Program-made: the position numbers and the translations under genes
In this document: piece after piece, positions 52,290-61,091 of the stretch
Layout: the number at the start of each line of letters is the position of its first letter
Numbering within the stretch: position 1 is the stretch's first letter
The notes under the pieces: model-generated
Database searches by the model: none
What the model was told of the DNA's origin: nothing
Seen by the model: the letters and a program-made list of their open reading frames with translations, nothing else
Source: Geobacter sp. UBA2189
Lineage (GTDB): Bacteria; Desulfobacterota; Desulfuromonadia; Geobacterales; Pseudopelobacteraceae
DNA length: 64,000 nt
Reading direction: 5' to 3'
NCBI GenBank assembly: GCA_002328035.1
Contig: DCVL01000021.1
Location: 31,267-95,266, forward strand

Positions 52290-53072
52290 CTATTTACCCA
52301 GACGAAGATACCAGTCTATCAACCAGGAGCCGTAAAAAATATACAGCACCGCTCCAAACGCCAGGTAAGGACCAAACGGTATAGCCAGGTGACGCCCCTT
52401 GCGCTGGAGTAGCATAATTGTAACACCTGCAACTGTTCCGACAAGTGAAGATACAAATATTATAAACGGCACAGCCTTCAAACCCAGAAAGGCTCCAAGC
52501 ATTGCCAACAGTTTGGCGTCTCCACCACCCATTCCCTCACGACCGGTTAACCAGAGATAGGAGTAAAATATAATCGCCAGACCTCCCCAACCTGCAAGAA
52601 TGCCCAAGCCGGAGGAGATCCAGTCAGGCTCTGGCATAAAAAAAGAGGCAATAAAACCTATGCCTATACCTGGAAGAGAGATTTCATCAGGTATAATCTG
52701 ATGGTCAAAATCAATAAAGGTAATAACTATAAGAGAAGCAACCAGTACAAAATATACGAAAAACGGAACGCTTATTCCAAAGCGAAGAAAAAGCAAGAGA
52801 GTAAGACAGGCACAAAGCAGTTCAATCATAGGATATCTTATTGAGAAAGATACTCCGCATGAACGACAACGTCCTCTGAGTAAAAACCAGCTCAGTATAG
52901 GTATATTGTCGTACCAGCGTACCTCTGCACCACATGACATGCAACGGGAACGTGGTGAAACGACCGATTGCTCAAGCGGAATACGATAAATGCATACATT
53001 CAGAAAAGAGCCTATTGCAGCTCCAAACAAAAACACAAAAACCGCCATAAACTGAAGCGGTAACATACTCAC
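52290..53072 (-). CDS. pilD: Prepilin leader peptidase/N-methyltransferase
   Basis: The 260-residue integral membrane protein has the PilD pattern. The cytosolic zinc loop carries CMSCG (44-48) and CRSCG (69-73). The aspartyl active-site residues are in FIDFDHQIIPDE and in the GxGD motif GMGGGDAKLLA. It cleaves and methylates type IV prepilins and type II pseudopilins, relevant to pili in this group. Overlaps ptsH by 4 bases. Pilin genes are not in the window. Confidence 0.95.
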   Translation of the reverse strand: MSMLPLQFMAVFVFLFGAAIGSFLNVCIYRIPLEQSVVSPRSRCMSCGAEVRWYDNIPILSWFLLRGRCRSCGVSFSIRYPMIELLCACLTLLLFLRFGISVPFFVYFVLVASLIVITFIDFDHQIIPDEISLPGIGIGFIASFFMPEPDWISSGLGILAGWGGLAIIFYSYLWLTGREGMGGGDAKLLAMLGAFLGLKAVPFIIFVSSLVGTVAGVTIMLLQRKGRHLAIPFGPYLAFGAVLYIFYGSWLIDWYLRLGK

Positions 53073-53335
53073 TCCTCACCAAATCCATCAACAATAAGGG
53101 CACCAATAGTCTGCATTGCCTCCTCCTCATCTGAACCTTCAACCGTGAGACGGATCTTGGTACCCTTGGAGGCAGCCAGCATCATTATCCCCATAATACT
53201 CTTGCCGTTAACCTCTACAGACTCACGGGAGAGCTTTACCTCCGACTGAAACTTGCTGGCAGTCTTTACAAAGAGCGCCGAAGCACGAGCATGCAGTCCA
53301 AGCTTGTTGACTATCACAAATTCCTGCTGTTGCAT
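53069..53335 (-). CDS. ptsH: HPr phosphocarrier
   Basis: The 88-residue protein has catalytic His15 in NKLGLHARAS and the regulatory Ser46 in EVNGKSIMGIMMLAAS, the site phosphorylated by HPr kinase. The HprK gene lies in the same operon, which supports a regulatory Ser46 switch. No sugar permease components are nearby. Confidence 0.96.
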   Translation of the reverse strand: MQQQEFVIVNKLGLHARASALFVKTASKFQSEVKLSRESVEVNGKSIMGIMMLAASKGTKIRLTVEGSDEEEAMQTIGALIVDGFGEE

Positions 53336-53349
53336 TTAGCCACCTGTTC

Positions 53350-53742
53350 TTATTTAAGAAATTCTCCTGCAATAATAACACTTTCACGACCACTTTTAAG
53401 AAGTGAGGCAGAGAGTTCATCCAGAGAGACCCTTTCCCGTTTGGAAAAATAGTCTACCATCATAGGCAGATTAACCCCTGTAACCACTTCAATCTTTCCT
53501 TCCTTCAAGAAGGATATGGCGGCATTTGATGGAGTACCGCCAAACATATCAGTCATTATTACAGCGCCATTATCGCCCACCTTTTCAAGCGCCTTGCTTA
53601 TACGCGGTACCAGTTCGTCAGGCGGATCATCCTGATTAAGTTCAACCGCTTCGCAAAACTCTGTGCCGCCGGTTATCATAGCTGCTGCTGCAATCAATGA
53701 AGTGGCAAGTCCGGCATGAGTTACAACAACCAGTCCTATCAT
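53350..53742 (-). CDS. PTS EIIA component, mannose family
   Basis: The 130-residue protein opens MIGLVVVTHAGLATSLI with the phospho-accepting His9, as in the mannose-family IIA fold, and contains GDNGAVIMTDMFGGTPSNAA, the family's second conserved block. There is no IIB, IIC or IID nearby. In delta- and other proteobacteria this EIIA forms an incomplete, regulatory PTS with HPr and HprK. It sits between ptsH and rapZ. Confidence 0.93.
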   Translation of the reverse strand: MIGLVVVTHAGLATSLIAAAAMITGGTEFCEAVELNQDDPPDELVPRISKALEKVGDNGAVIMTDMFGGTPSNAAISFLKEGKIEVVTGVNLPMMVDYFSKRERVSLDELSASLLKSGRESVIIAGEFLK

Positions 53743-53751
53743 AGCTTAACT

Positions 53752-54609
53752 TTATCCCTTCTCAATATCTCGGTGATTAATCCTTACTTTCATACCATCT
53801 GACTCAAATTTAAGAGCTAAAGCCTGTGCAATAGCCACTGAACGATGCCTGCCACCCGTGCAGCCGATGGCAATAGTAAGATAGCTCTTCCCTTCACTCC
53901 GGTAAGCCGGAATCAGAAGTTCCAGAAGAGAGTTAAAACGTTCAAGAAAATCAATCGCGGCAGGTTTTTCCAGCACAAAATTACGCACAACCGGCTCAAG
54001 ACCGCTGTATGGTTTAAGCTCAGGTATAAAATGAGGATTTGGCAAAAATCGGACATCCATAACCAGGCTGGCATCAAGAGGAATTCCATAACGGAAACCA
54101 AAGGAAAGAACCTCCACCGTAAAGTGGCTGCTCCCCGTTTCTCCTCTTACGGCAAGAATCACCTGTTCCTTCAGCTGATGAACATTAAATTCTGAAGTAT
54201 CCATAACCAGGGTTGCATTCTGGCGTAGAGGAGCCAGACGCTCCCTCTCTATTCTTATCCCTTCAGGAACAGTGCAGTTCTCGTCAGCCGGATGACGGCG
54301 CCGGGTCTCTGAAAAACGTCTTATCAGTACCTCATCAGAGGAATCAAAAAAAATTACCTCAAGGGTATGCCCAATACTCCGAAGCTCCCTGAAAGAGTCA
54401 AGAATGCCAACAGAGAGATCCCTCCCTCTGACATCTGTAACCAGTACAACCCCCTTAAAGTTGTCTCCTGATTTTTCAATCAGTTCAATAAACTGGCGGA
54501 ATAACCTGACGGGAAGATTGTCAATGCAGTAGAATCCCTCATCCTCAAGGGCGCGAACGGCTGTTGATTTTCCTGAGCCGGACATACCTGTAATAACAAT
54601 AACTCTCAT
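53752..54609 (-). CDS. rapZ: RNase adapter / nucleotide-binding protein RapZ
   Basis: The 285-residue protein has Walker A GMSGSGKST (residues 8-16), VLVTDVRGR, and FFDSSDEVLIRRFSETRRRHP, then the C-terminal AIGCTGGRHRSVAIAQAL. RapZ controls GlcN6P synthase expression in E. coli through small RNA and RNase E; outside the enterics it is linked to cell-wall precursor control. It lies between hprK and the EIIA gene, its usual place in the rpoN operon. Confidence 0.95.
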   Translation of the reverse strand: MRVIVITGMSGSGKSTAVRALEDEGFYCIDNLPVRLFRQFIELIEKSGDNFKGVVLVTDVRGRDLSVGILDSFRELRSIGHTLEVIFFDSSDEVLIRRFSETRRRHPADENCTVPEGIRIERERLAPLRQNATLVMDTSEFNVHQLKEQVILAVRGETGSSHFTVEVLSFGFRYGIPLDASLVMDVRFLPNPHFIPELKPYSGLEPVVRNFVLEKPAAIDFLERFNSLLELLIPAYRSEGKSYLTIAIGCTGGRHRSVAIAQALALKFESDGMKVRINHRDIEKG

Positions 54610-54612
54610 TAG

Positions 54613-55572
54613 TTATTCAACCTCATCTCCAAGTTGCCTTATCTCCATACGATTGAGCAAACGTTCCTGAAAATCTTTTGCAGAGTGATAACCCATCCCT
54701 TTCAGAAGGAAGTTCCTGGCCGCCACCTCTATGATTGACCCAAGATTGCGTCCAGGCCTGACCGGTATAATAATATGAGGCAGGTCAACCCCCATGATTG
54801 TAACTGTCTTTTCATCAAGCCCCAGACGATCATACTCCTGAGCAGGATCCCACTCTACAAGCTCAAGCAGAAGATCAATTATCTTCTTTTCACGAATTGA
54901 TGAAACACCGTAGAGATCCTTGATGTTTATTATCCCAAGTCCACGAATCTCCATCAAGTGCTGGATCTGCTGTTCCGACTGGCCAACCAGACTGGCCGGC
55001 ATTTTCTTTCTTATAAAAACCATATCATCGGCTACAAGCCTGTGGCCGCGTATAACAAGATCCAGCGCACACTCACTCTTGCCAATGCCACTCTTTCCGG
55101 TAAGGAGAATCCCTACCCCCAACACGTCAACCAAAACTCCATGCAGATGGGTGGTAGGTAAAAGCCGCTCTTCAAGAAATTTGGTAATTAAAGAGATGAA
55201 AGTTGAAGACTGATGAGGAGAAACCATGACAGGAATACCAAACCTGTCTGCTATCTCAAGAAAAGGAGCCGGAGGATTAAGACCTTTGGTTACAATAAAA
55301 CAGGAGATGGGAAATGAGCAGAGTGATTCGGAGTTCTGCCTGATCCGTTCATCGTCAAACTGGGACATGTATGATATTTCAGTATTACCCAGCACCTGAA
55401 TCCGCGATGGATGAAGATGCTGGGTATATCCGGTAAGTGCCAGCCCAGGTTTTTGTATCCGGGATGAGCTGATGCAGTGTTCAAGTCCGTCAGATCCTGC
55501 AATCAGATGCAGTTCCAGACCATACTCGGTTTCATCAAGCAGATCCTGTATTTTAAGGGTGATACCGTCCAC
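54613..55572 (-). CDS. hprK: HPr kinase/phosphorylase
   Basis: The 319-residue protein has an N-terminal domain like MurE-type folds and a C-terminal kinase with P-loop GKSGIGKS (159-166), THLHGVLVDV (His144) just before it, ADDMVFIR and the signature region MEIRGLGIINIKDLYGVSSI. It phosphorylates and dephosphorylates HPr on Ser46. It is 3 bases upstream of rapZ. The P-loop is intact and conventional. Confidence 0.95.
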   Translation of the reverse strand: MDGITLKIQDLLDETEYGLELHLIAGSDGLEHCISSSRIQKPGLALTGYTQHLHPSRIQVLGNTEISYMSQFDDERIRQNSESLCSFPISCFIVTKGLNPPAPFLEIADRFGIPVMVSPHQSSTFISLITKFLEERLLPTTHLHGVLVDVLGVGILLTGKSGIGKSECALDLVIRGHRLVADDMVFIRKKMPASLVGQSEQQIQHLMEIRGLGIINIKDLYGVSSIREKKIIDLLLELVEWDPAQEYDRLGLDEKTVTIMGVDLPHIIIPVRPGRNLGSIIEVAARNFLLKGMGYHSAKDFQERLLNRMEIRQLGDEVE

Positions 55573-55628
55573 TTTAAGCGGCGGCGACCAAGGGAGAGCT
55601 CTTGTAAAAGGGTCTCCCCTGCTCTACC

Positions 55629-56174
55629 TTAACCCCGTTGAGGCTCAATCAGACCGAAGTTACCGTCTTTGCGTCGGTAAAGTACATTAATCTCGGCCGA
55701 TTTGGCGTCAGTAAATATAAGAAAGTCTTTATGCAAAAGATCCATCTGCATAACAGCCTCTTCAACAGCCATTGGTTTTGCCACTTCAGTTCTGGTTGTA
55801 ATTATAATCGGCTCAGGGCTGGATTCAATGCTCTCTGCAGCATAAATCTTCTTGGAGATCTTGCGACCATTCTCATCGTTAGAAGGTTTATGAGCCTTAA
55901 GCTTTTCCTTGTATCTCTTGAGTTGTCTCTCCATCTTGTCCAGAACAGCATCAACAGCAGCATACATGTCGTTTGTTGAATCGGATGCCTTGGTCACAAT
56001 ACCACGGCCTGATATAACTATCTCGACGATATGACGGATCTTCTCAACAGTAAAATATACCTGGGCAGAAATAGGCTCATCAATATACTTTGCTACACGC
56101 TCTAGCTTCTCTTCAGCGTAGCTCTTAAGCGCCTCACTCTGTTCCATATGCCGGAAGGTTGTTGTTACTTGCAT
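55629..56174 (-). CDS. hpf: Ribosome hibernation promoting factor, long form
   Basis: The protein has 181 residues. The N-terminal S30AE fold (MQVTTTFRHMEQSEALKSYAEEKL, with DAVLDKMERQLKRYKEKLKAH) is followed by a linker and a C-terminal dimerisation domain (DLLHKDFLIFTDAKSAEINV, RRKDGNFGLIEP). The long form makes 100S ribosome dimers by itself. Located directly downstream of rpoN, as in many proteobacteria. Confidence 0.95.
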   Translation of the reverse strand: MQVTTTFRHMEQSEALKSYAEEKLERVAKYIDEPISAQVYFTVEKIRHIVEIVISGRGIVTKASDSTNDMYAAVDAVLDKMERQLKRYKEKLKAHKPSNDENGRKISKKIYAAESIESSPEPIIITTRTEVAKPMAVEEAVMQMDLLHKDFLIFTDAKSAEINVLYRRKDGNFGLIEPQRG

Positions 56175-56218
56175 GGTTGGTTCCTCCTCCTGTGTAGTTC
56201 CTTCAAGATTTATATATA

Positions 56219-57667
56219 TCAGAAATGTCGCCGTCTTTCTGAGGACGATCCGATACGCATCATTTCACGGTATTTGGTAACGGTACGTCGAGCGATATTG
56301 ACAGTGGCATCTGAAAGCATTTCCGAAATTTTTTGATCTGATAACGGTTTCGCCGGATCCTCCTTGTCAATCATCTCCTTGATCCGATTTTTGACACTCT
56401 CGGATGAAACCGAATCTCCATCTGAAGTTGAAAGACCGCTGTTAAAGAAGTATTTAAGCTCAAACAACCCCTGTGGAGTCTGCATATACTTGTTTGTGGT
56501 AACACGACTTATCGTTGATTCGTGCATACCTATATCTTCGGCAACGTCCCTCAGGACAAGGGGGCGCAGCCCCTCAACACCACTTTCCAAAAACTCCCTC
56601 TGAAACTTGACTATACTCTTGGCCACACGAAAAATAGTTCTCTGACGCTGCTGTATGCTCTTTATCAACCACTGGGCAGCACGCATCTTATCGCCGACAT
56701 ATTCTTCTGTCTTTGCATCCATACCCCCACCGGCACGCGCTTCCATATAATACGGGGACAGACGAAGATTTGGAAGCCCCTCCTCGTTCAGCATAACGAC
56801 ATAGTCATCCCCCACCTTGTGAACGAAGATGTCAGGAGATATGTAATATGCATCATCACTGCTGTAAAGCCTGCCAGGCTTAGGATCAAAACCGAGGATC
56901 ACCTTAACTGCAGCCAAGATCTGTTCTATTTCAACCTTAAGCAAGCGGGCAATCTGTTTATAGTTATGATTTTCCAGCTCTGTCATATTACGAAGCAGTA
57001 TTGATTCGACCAGACTGCCGGCCATACCCAGACTGCGAGCCTGAATGAGAAGACACTCCTGCAGATTGCTCGCCCCCACACCACTGGGGTCAAACTCCTG
57101 AATCCGGTGCAACATCATTTCAGCAAAGGGTTCGGATACTTGGCAGACCTCCGATATTTCGGCAACTGAAGAGCGGAAATAACCTTCATCATCAATATTC
57201 CCGATAATCTCTTCACCTACCTTAAGCTCTTCTTCTGTATGCTTGCCCATCTGTAACTGCCAGTGCAGATGATCAAAAAGAGAGCCTTTACGGGTCAACA
57301 GATTTTCAAATGAGACCTTATCATCTTCATCACCAGACTGCTCACCTGAAGTATAATTGTAACCATCAAGATAACTATCCCAATCCCTAAGTGTCTCTTC
57401 ACCTGCTTCAACCTCTTTGAAAGAATCGAGAGAAACCAGTGAATCATCAGGCAATTCAACCTCGGTAGCCTCCAGAAGAGATTCCGTCTCACGCAACTCT
57501 TCAACCTCAGGCAACTCTTCAAGAATAGGATTTTCTTCCAGCTCCTGCAGAACCACATCCTGAAGTTCTATCCTGGTCATCTGAAGCAGCTTGATGGCCT
57601 GCTGCAACTGGGGGGTCATAACCAGTTGCTGCGTCATCTTCATTTGTTGGCGCATCTCCATCGCCAT
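56219..57667 (-). CDS. rpoN: RNA polymerase sigma-54 factor
   Basis: The 482-residue protein has the Gln-rich N-terminal activator region (MRQQMKMTQQLVMTPQLQQA), an acidic linker, the core-binding part, a helix-turn-helix (DVAEDIGMHESTISRVTTNK) and the RpoN box ARRTVTKYR at 459-467, which reads the -24 element. It lies in the lptB-rpoN-hpf block. Likely to act on the sigma-54 promoter match upstream of the c7 cytochromes and through the NtrC-type regulator in this window (inference). Confidence 0.97.
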   Translation of the reverse strand: MAMEMRQQMKMTQQLVMTPQLQQAIKLLQMTRIELQDVVLQELEENPILEELPEVEELRETESLLEATEVELPDDSLVSLDSFKEVEAGEETLRDWDSYLDGYNYTSGEQSGDEDDKVSFENLLTRKGSLFDHLHWQLQMGKHTEEELKVGEEIIGNIDDEGYFRSSVAEISEVCQVSEPFAEMMLHRIQEFDPSGVGASNLQECLLIQARSLGMAGSLVESILLRNMTELENHNYKQIARLLKVEIEQILAAVKVILGFDPKPGRLYSSDDAYYISPDIFVHKVGDDYVVMLNEEGLPNLRLSPYYMEARAGGGMDAKTEEYVGDKMRAAQWLIKSIQQRQRTIFRVAKSIVKFQREFLESGVEGLRPLVLRDVAEDIGMHESTISRVTTNKYMQTPQGLFELKYFFNSGLSTSDGDSVSSESVKNRIKEMIDKEDPAKPLSDQKISEMLSDATVNIARRTVTKYREMMRIGSSSERRRHF

Positions 57668-57685
57668 AGCCGCCCCTATCCGTCC

Positions 57686-58429
57686 TTAAAGTCTGAAACC
57701 TTCTCCGAGATAAATCTCTCTGGCCTTTTTGCTCTCGGCTATCTGCCCCGGAGAGCCATACTCCAGAACTTCACCCCTGTTGATTATATACGCAGCATCA
57801 CAAACACCAAGAGTCTCACGCACATTATGATCAGAAATCAATACACCTATATTACGCCTTTTAAGTCCAGCTATAAGTTGTTGGATATCTGCCACCGCAA
57901 TAGGATCAATACCGGCAAAAGGTTCATCAAGCAGTATAAAATCTGGCCTGGTAATAAGCGCCCTTGCTATCTCCACCCTCCTGCGTTCTCCACCTGAAAG
58001 AGCGTACCCCATGGTATCAGAAACATGCGAAATTCCGAACTCTTCCAGTAGTTCATCAGCCCTATGCAACTGGAGCTCGCTGTCATCTTCAACTGTTTCA
58101 AGTATGGCAAGCAGATTGTTCTTTACCGATAACTTCCGAAAAACAGATGCCTCCTGGGGCAGATAGCTTATTCCATGTCGCGCCCTGAGATGCATAGGAT
58201 GTTCTGTTATATCAGCCCCATCAAGCCACACCTTACCCGAATCCGGCCTGGTCAAGCCAACAACCATGTAAAATGTAGTGGTTTTACCGGCTCCATTAGG
58301 TCCAAGTAGCCCTATTACCTGCCCTGATTCGAGTAAAAGATCGACACCTCTGACCACCTGCCGGTTTCCGTAGCTTTTGCAAAGCCTCTCAGTCCGGAGA
58401 GTTCTGCTATGGTTTTCTTTTTGAGTCAT
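57686..58429 (-). CDS. lptB: LPS export ABC ATPase LptB
   Basis: The protein has 247 residues from the ATG at 58429, which starts MTQKENHSRTL; an upstream frame to 58516 would run inside lptA and lacks conservation. Walker A is GPNGAGKTT (43-51), the signature LSGGERRRVEIARAL and Walker B FILLDEPFAGIDP. It powers LPS extraction from the inner membrane with LptF/G (not seen here). Overlaps lptA by 23 bases and lies 18 bases before rpoN. Confidence 0.94.
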   Translation of the reverse strand: MTQKENHSRTLRTERLCKSYGNRQVVRGVDLLLESGQVIGLLGPNGAGKTTTFYMVVGLTRPDSGKVWLDGADITEHPMHLRARHGISYLPQEASVFRKLSVKNNLLAILETVEDDSELQLHRADELLEEFGISHVSDTMGYALSGGERRRVEIARALITRPDFILLDEPFAGIDPIAVADIQQLIAGLKRRNIGVLISDHNVRETLGVCDAAYIINRGEVLEYGSPGQIAESKKAREIYLGEGFRL

Positions 58430-58955
58430 TCTTTTTCTGACCACTGCCCTGTTTGGGATGAATAACCGCCTCAACCCTACTATTTTCTCCACTGGTAACA
58501 AGACTACGGTCTTCATCCAGAAAATATGTGATCACCTTACCGGTAATAGAATCCTTTTCCTGGGTAACCTTGGGATTTATTGTCAGTGTTATTTTACCTT
58601 CCCTGCTTTCATATAAGGCATGTCCACCAGTCCCTACCCTGTTGGACTGTAGAATCCTCACAGAACCTATCGCCTCAATCTTGTCAACCTGATCAGACTG
58701 CTCACCATAATAAACGATCAATTTGTCACAATAGATGGTCACATCTTCCTGACGTGCAACCACTCTTCCAATAAAGACAGCCGTTTTACCCTTGTTATCT
58801 GCGTTCAGTTCATCCGCCTTAATGTTTATCGGCTTGGAAGAACGGTCATGTTTTTTGTCTGAAGGCGCAGACTGAGGTTTTGATGAAGCTGCTGTAGGAA
58901 GCAGAGCTGCAAAGAGCAGAATCAGCAGCAATATAGTTCGGTTAATGTTTTGCAT
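58407..58955 (-). CDS. lptA: LPS transport periplasmic protein LptA
   Basis: The protein has 182 residues from the ATG at 58955 (GAGGGG just upstream); the frame is open further but inside lptC. A signal peptide (INRTILLLILLFAALLPTAASS) is followed by PINIKADELNADNKGKTAVF, the OstA/LptA jellyroll, and GGHALYESREGKITLT. LptA bridges LptC and LptD and carries LPS across the periplasm. Overlaps lptC by 14 bases. Confidence 0.93.
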   Translation of the reverse strand: MQNINRTILLLILLFAALLPTAASSKPQSAPSDKKHDRSSKPINIKADELNADNKGKTAVFIGRVVARQEDVTIYCDKLIVYYGEQSDQVDKIEAIGSVRILQSNRVGTGGHALYESREGKITLTINPKVTQEKDSITGKVITYFLDEDRSLVTSGENSRVEAVIHPKQGSGQKKNDSKRKP

Positions 58956-59535
58956 GATACCCCTCAATAACTGCATCAACCTTCCCCTTGAAGCGAACAT
59001 TCTCTGAATCCAGATGCATCTCCATGCCGTTTGCATTCAAGGTAAGGCGGCCATCAACAACCTTCACAGGCTTTATAGTATTAATTATACCTGCCTTGGT
59101 GCGGTATTCCAGCTGTTCGGTATCAAATACCATCCCTTTTCTTGTAACAGCATGAACATTTTTATGTAAGGTAACAAGATGCTGATTCTCAAGGTAATTA
59201 CCGGTTTCCGAGGTTACCAGGACTCCTCCTGCCTTGCCTTGGAATATTTCAACCTTGACAGCTGCCAGCTTTGCCGCTCCGGTATCCTTGTCATAGTCAG
59301 CCCGGTCGGCGTCCAGATCCCAAAGTTTTTCATCTCCCCTCATTTCGGAAAAATTAAGCCTTGCAAGAGACATATCTATTTCCGGGGAGATTGGTTTTGA
59401 AGTAGATTCAGGTGGATTTGAGCGAAACTGCTTTATCACAATAATTGAAATCAAAGCAACTGAACCAGCTAAAACAAGAGTTGCAAGAATCTGTCTTATC
59501 CGCCTTGTGCTCGGCATTTTCATGCAAGGGAGCAT
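58942..59535 (-). CDS. lptC: LPS export protein LptC
   Basis: The start is uncertain: ATGs at 59535, 59523 and 59517 all precede one membrane helix (RRIRQILATLVLAGSVALISII). The periplasmic jellyroll has MSLARLNFSEMRGDEKLWDL and ENQHLVTLHKNVHAVTRKGM. It anchors LptA to the LptB2FG complex. It follows kdsC by 73-90 bases. A longer frame back to 59592 adds no recognisable sequence. Confidence 0.88.
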   Translation of the reverse strand: MLPCMKMPSTRRIRQILATLVLAGSVALISIIVIKQFRSNPPESTSKPISPEIDMSLARLNFSEMRGDEKLWDLDADRADYDKDTGAAKLAAVKVEIFQGKAGGVLVTSETGNYLENQHLVTLHKNVHAVTRKGMVFDTEQLEYRTKAGIINTIKPVKVVDGRLTLNANGMEMHLDSENVRFKGKVDAVIEGYHAKH

Positions 59536-59607
59536 AACATTGTAACAGCCCTCTGTCCAGTGGATAACCTTAAGACAATCTACAGTTGGCATAAAGATTG
59601 TATGGAA

Positions 59608-60126
59608 TCACAATTCATACCTTTTAACTACCAACTCGTCCCAAAGACCCTTACCTTTCAAAAGCATATCACAAAGTTCTCGAACTGCTCCGCAACCGCC
59701 ATTTGACTTTGTAATATAATCAGCCACCTTAATCAGTTCAGGCAAGGCATCGGCAGGAGCCGCAGAAAAACCAACCCTACGCATTACAGGCAGATCAATA
59801 ACATCATCACCCATATAGGCTATCTGGTAATCTTCAAGAGATGTGCGCTGTTTTATTTCGGAATAACTATCCAATTTATTAAGAGCCCCCTGGTACAGAA
59901 TCTCAATGCCCAGCTCCTTTGCCCTCAGATTCACCACAGGGGAGATTCGTCCGGTTATGATACCAATCTGTATACCGGCTCTTTGAACCAACTTTATACC
60001 GTGGCCATCTTTTACATTAAAGAACTTGGTCTCCACACCCTGGGCATCCCAGATAATTTTGCCATCTGTCATTACGCCATCAACATCCAGAAGCAGAAGT
60101 TCAATGTTTTTGAGCTTTTCATTCAT
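59608..60126 (-). CDS. kdsC: KDO-8-phosphate phosphatase
   Basis: The 172-residue protein is a HAD-family phosphatase with the nucleophile pair Asp14/Asp16 in LLLDVDGVMTDGKI, GIITGRISPVV as motif II and YMGDDVIDLPVM as motif III. It releases phosphate from KDO-8-P. Its start overlaps kdsD by 4 bases. Confidence 0.95.
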   Translation of the reverse strand: MNEKLKNIELLLLDVDGVMTDGKIIWDAQGVETKFFNVKDGHGIKLVQRAGIQIGIITGRISPVVNLRAKELGIEILYQGALNKLDSYSEIKQRTSLEDYQIAYMGDDVIDLPVMRRVGFSAAPADALPELIKVADYITKSNGGCGAVRELCDMLLKGKGLWDELVVKRYEL

Positions 60127-61091
60127 GCTATTCCTGCCTTCAGTATATCATGAAGGTGTATTATGCCACACGGGACTGTATCCTGCTCATTTTCAAAAGC
60201 AAACAGAGTGGTAATAGCATGACGCTCCATCAACTGCAATGCCGCTGCGGCCAGTTCCCTGCGAAGGATCCGTTTGGGGTTCCTTCGCATCACTTTTCCG
60301 GCTGGGCTTTGCAGCACATCAAATCCCTGTTCAAGTGAACGCCTTAGATCACCATCAGTTATAACACCTGTTAATCTGCCCTGTTCGTCAGTTACTCCTG
60401 TAACTCCAAGACCTTTTGAAGTAATTTCAAAAATAGCCTCTTTCATCAGAACTGATTCAGCGACAATTGGCAAAGCGTCTTCGGAGTGCATGAGATCTTC
60501 AACCCTTAGCAGCAGCTTCTTCCCTAGAGATCCTCCTGGATGAAAAATGGCAAAGTCCTCTGCCCTGAAACCCCTCTCAACCAAAAGGGCTACAGCCAGG
60601 GCGTCTCCCATGGCAAGGGTAGCGGTAGTTGATGAAGTTGGAGCCAATCCCAGAGGACATGCCTCTTCCTTTACAGAAACATCCAGAAAAATATCGCTTG
60701 ATCTGGCAAGGTTTGACAACGGATTACCACTCATGGCGATAAGTTTTGCTCCAAGCCGTTTGATGATCGGCAAAATCCTGAGCAGTTCTTCAGTCTCTCC
60801 GCTGTTTGATATCCCGATAACAACATCCCCTGCCATTATCATTCCCAGGTCGCCATGTATCCCCTCTGCAGGATGGAGAAAAAGAGCAGGGGTTCCGGTT
60901 GAGGCCATCGTAGAGGCGATTTTCTGGCCAATCAGGCCAGACTTTCCCATGCCGCTGACAACAACACGTCCTTTTCCTGCCAGGATCAGCTTTACGGCTT
61001 CTTCAAAAGAACTGTCAAGACGTCCTGCAAGGGCTGCAACAGCTTCAGCTTCAGCCAGAATCAACTTTTTCCCTTCTTCAATTATATTCAT
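60123..61091 (-). CDS. kdsD: D-arabinose-5-phosphate isomerase
   Basis: The 322-residue protein has an N-terminal SIS domain (VVVSGMGKSGLIGQKIASTM, HGDLGMI, ISNSGETEEL) and two C-terminal CBS domains (from about 200). It makes arabinose-5-P from ribulose-5-P for Kdo synthesis. Overlaps both kdsA and kdsC by 4 bases, giving a complete kdsA-kdsD-kdsC run. Confidence 0.96.
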   Translation of the reverse strand: MNIIEEGKKLILAEAEAVAALAGRLDSSFEEAVKLILAGKGRVVVSGMGKSGLIGQKIASTMASTGTPALFLHPAEGIHGDLGMIMAGDVVIGISNSGETEELLRILPIIKRLGAKLIAMSGNPLSNLARSSDIFLDVSVKEEACPLGLAPTSSTTATLAMGDALAVALLVERGFRAEDFAIFHPGGSLGKKLLLRVEDLMHSEDALPIVAESVLMKEAIFEITSKGLGVTGVTDEQGRLTGVITDGDLRRSLEQGFDVLQSPAGKVMRRNPKRILRRELAAAALQLMERHAITTLFAFENEQDTVPCGIIHLHDILKAGIA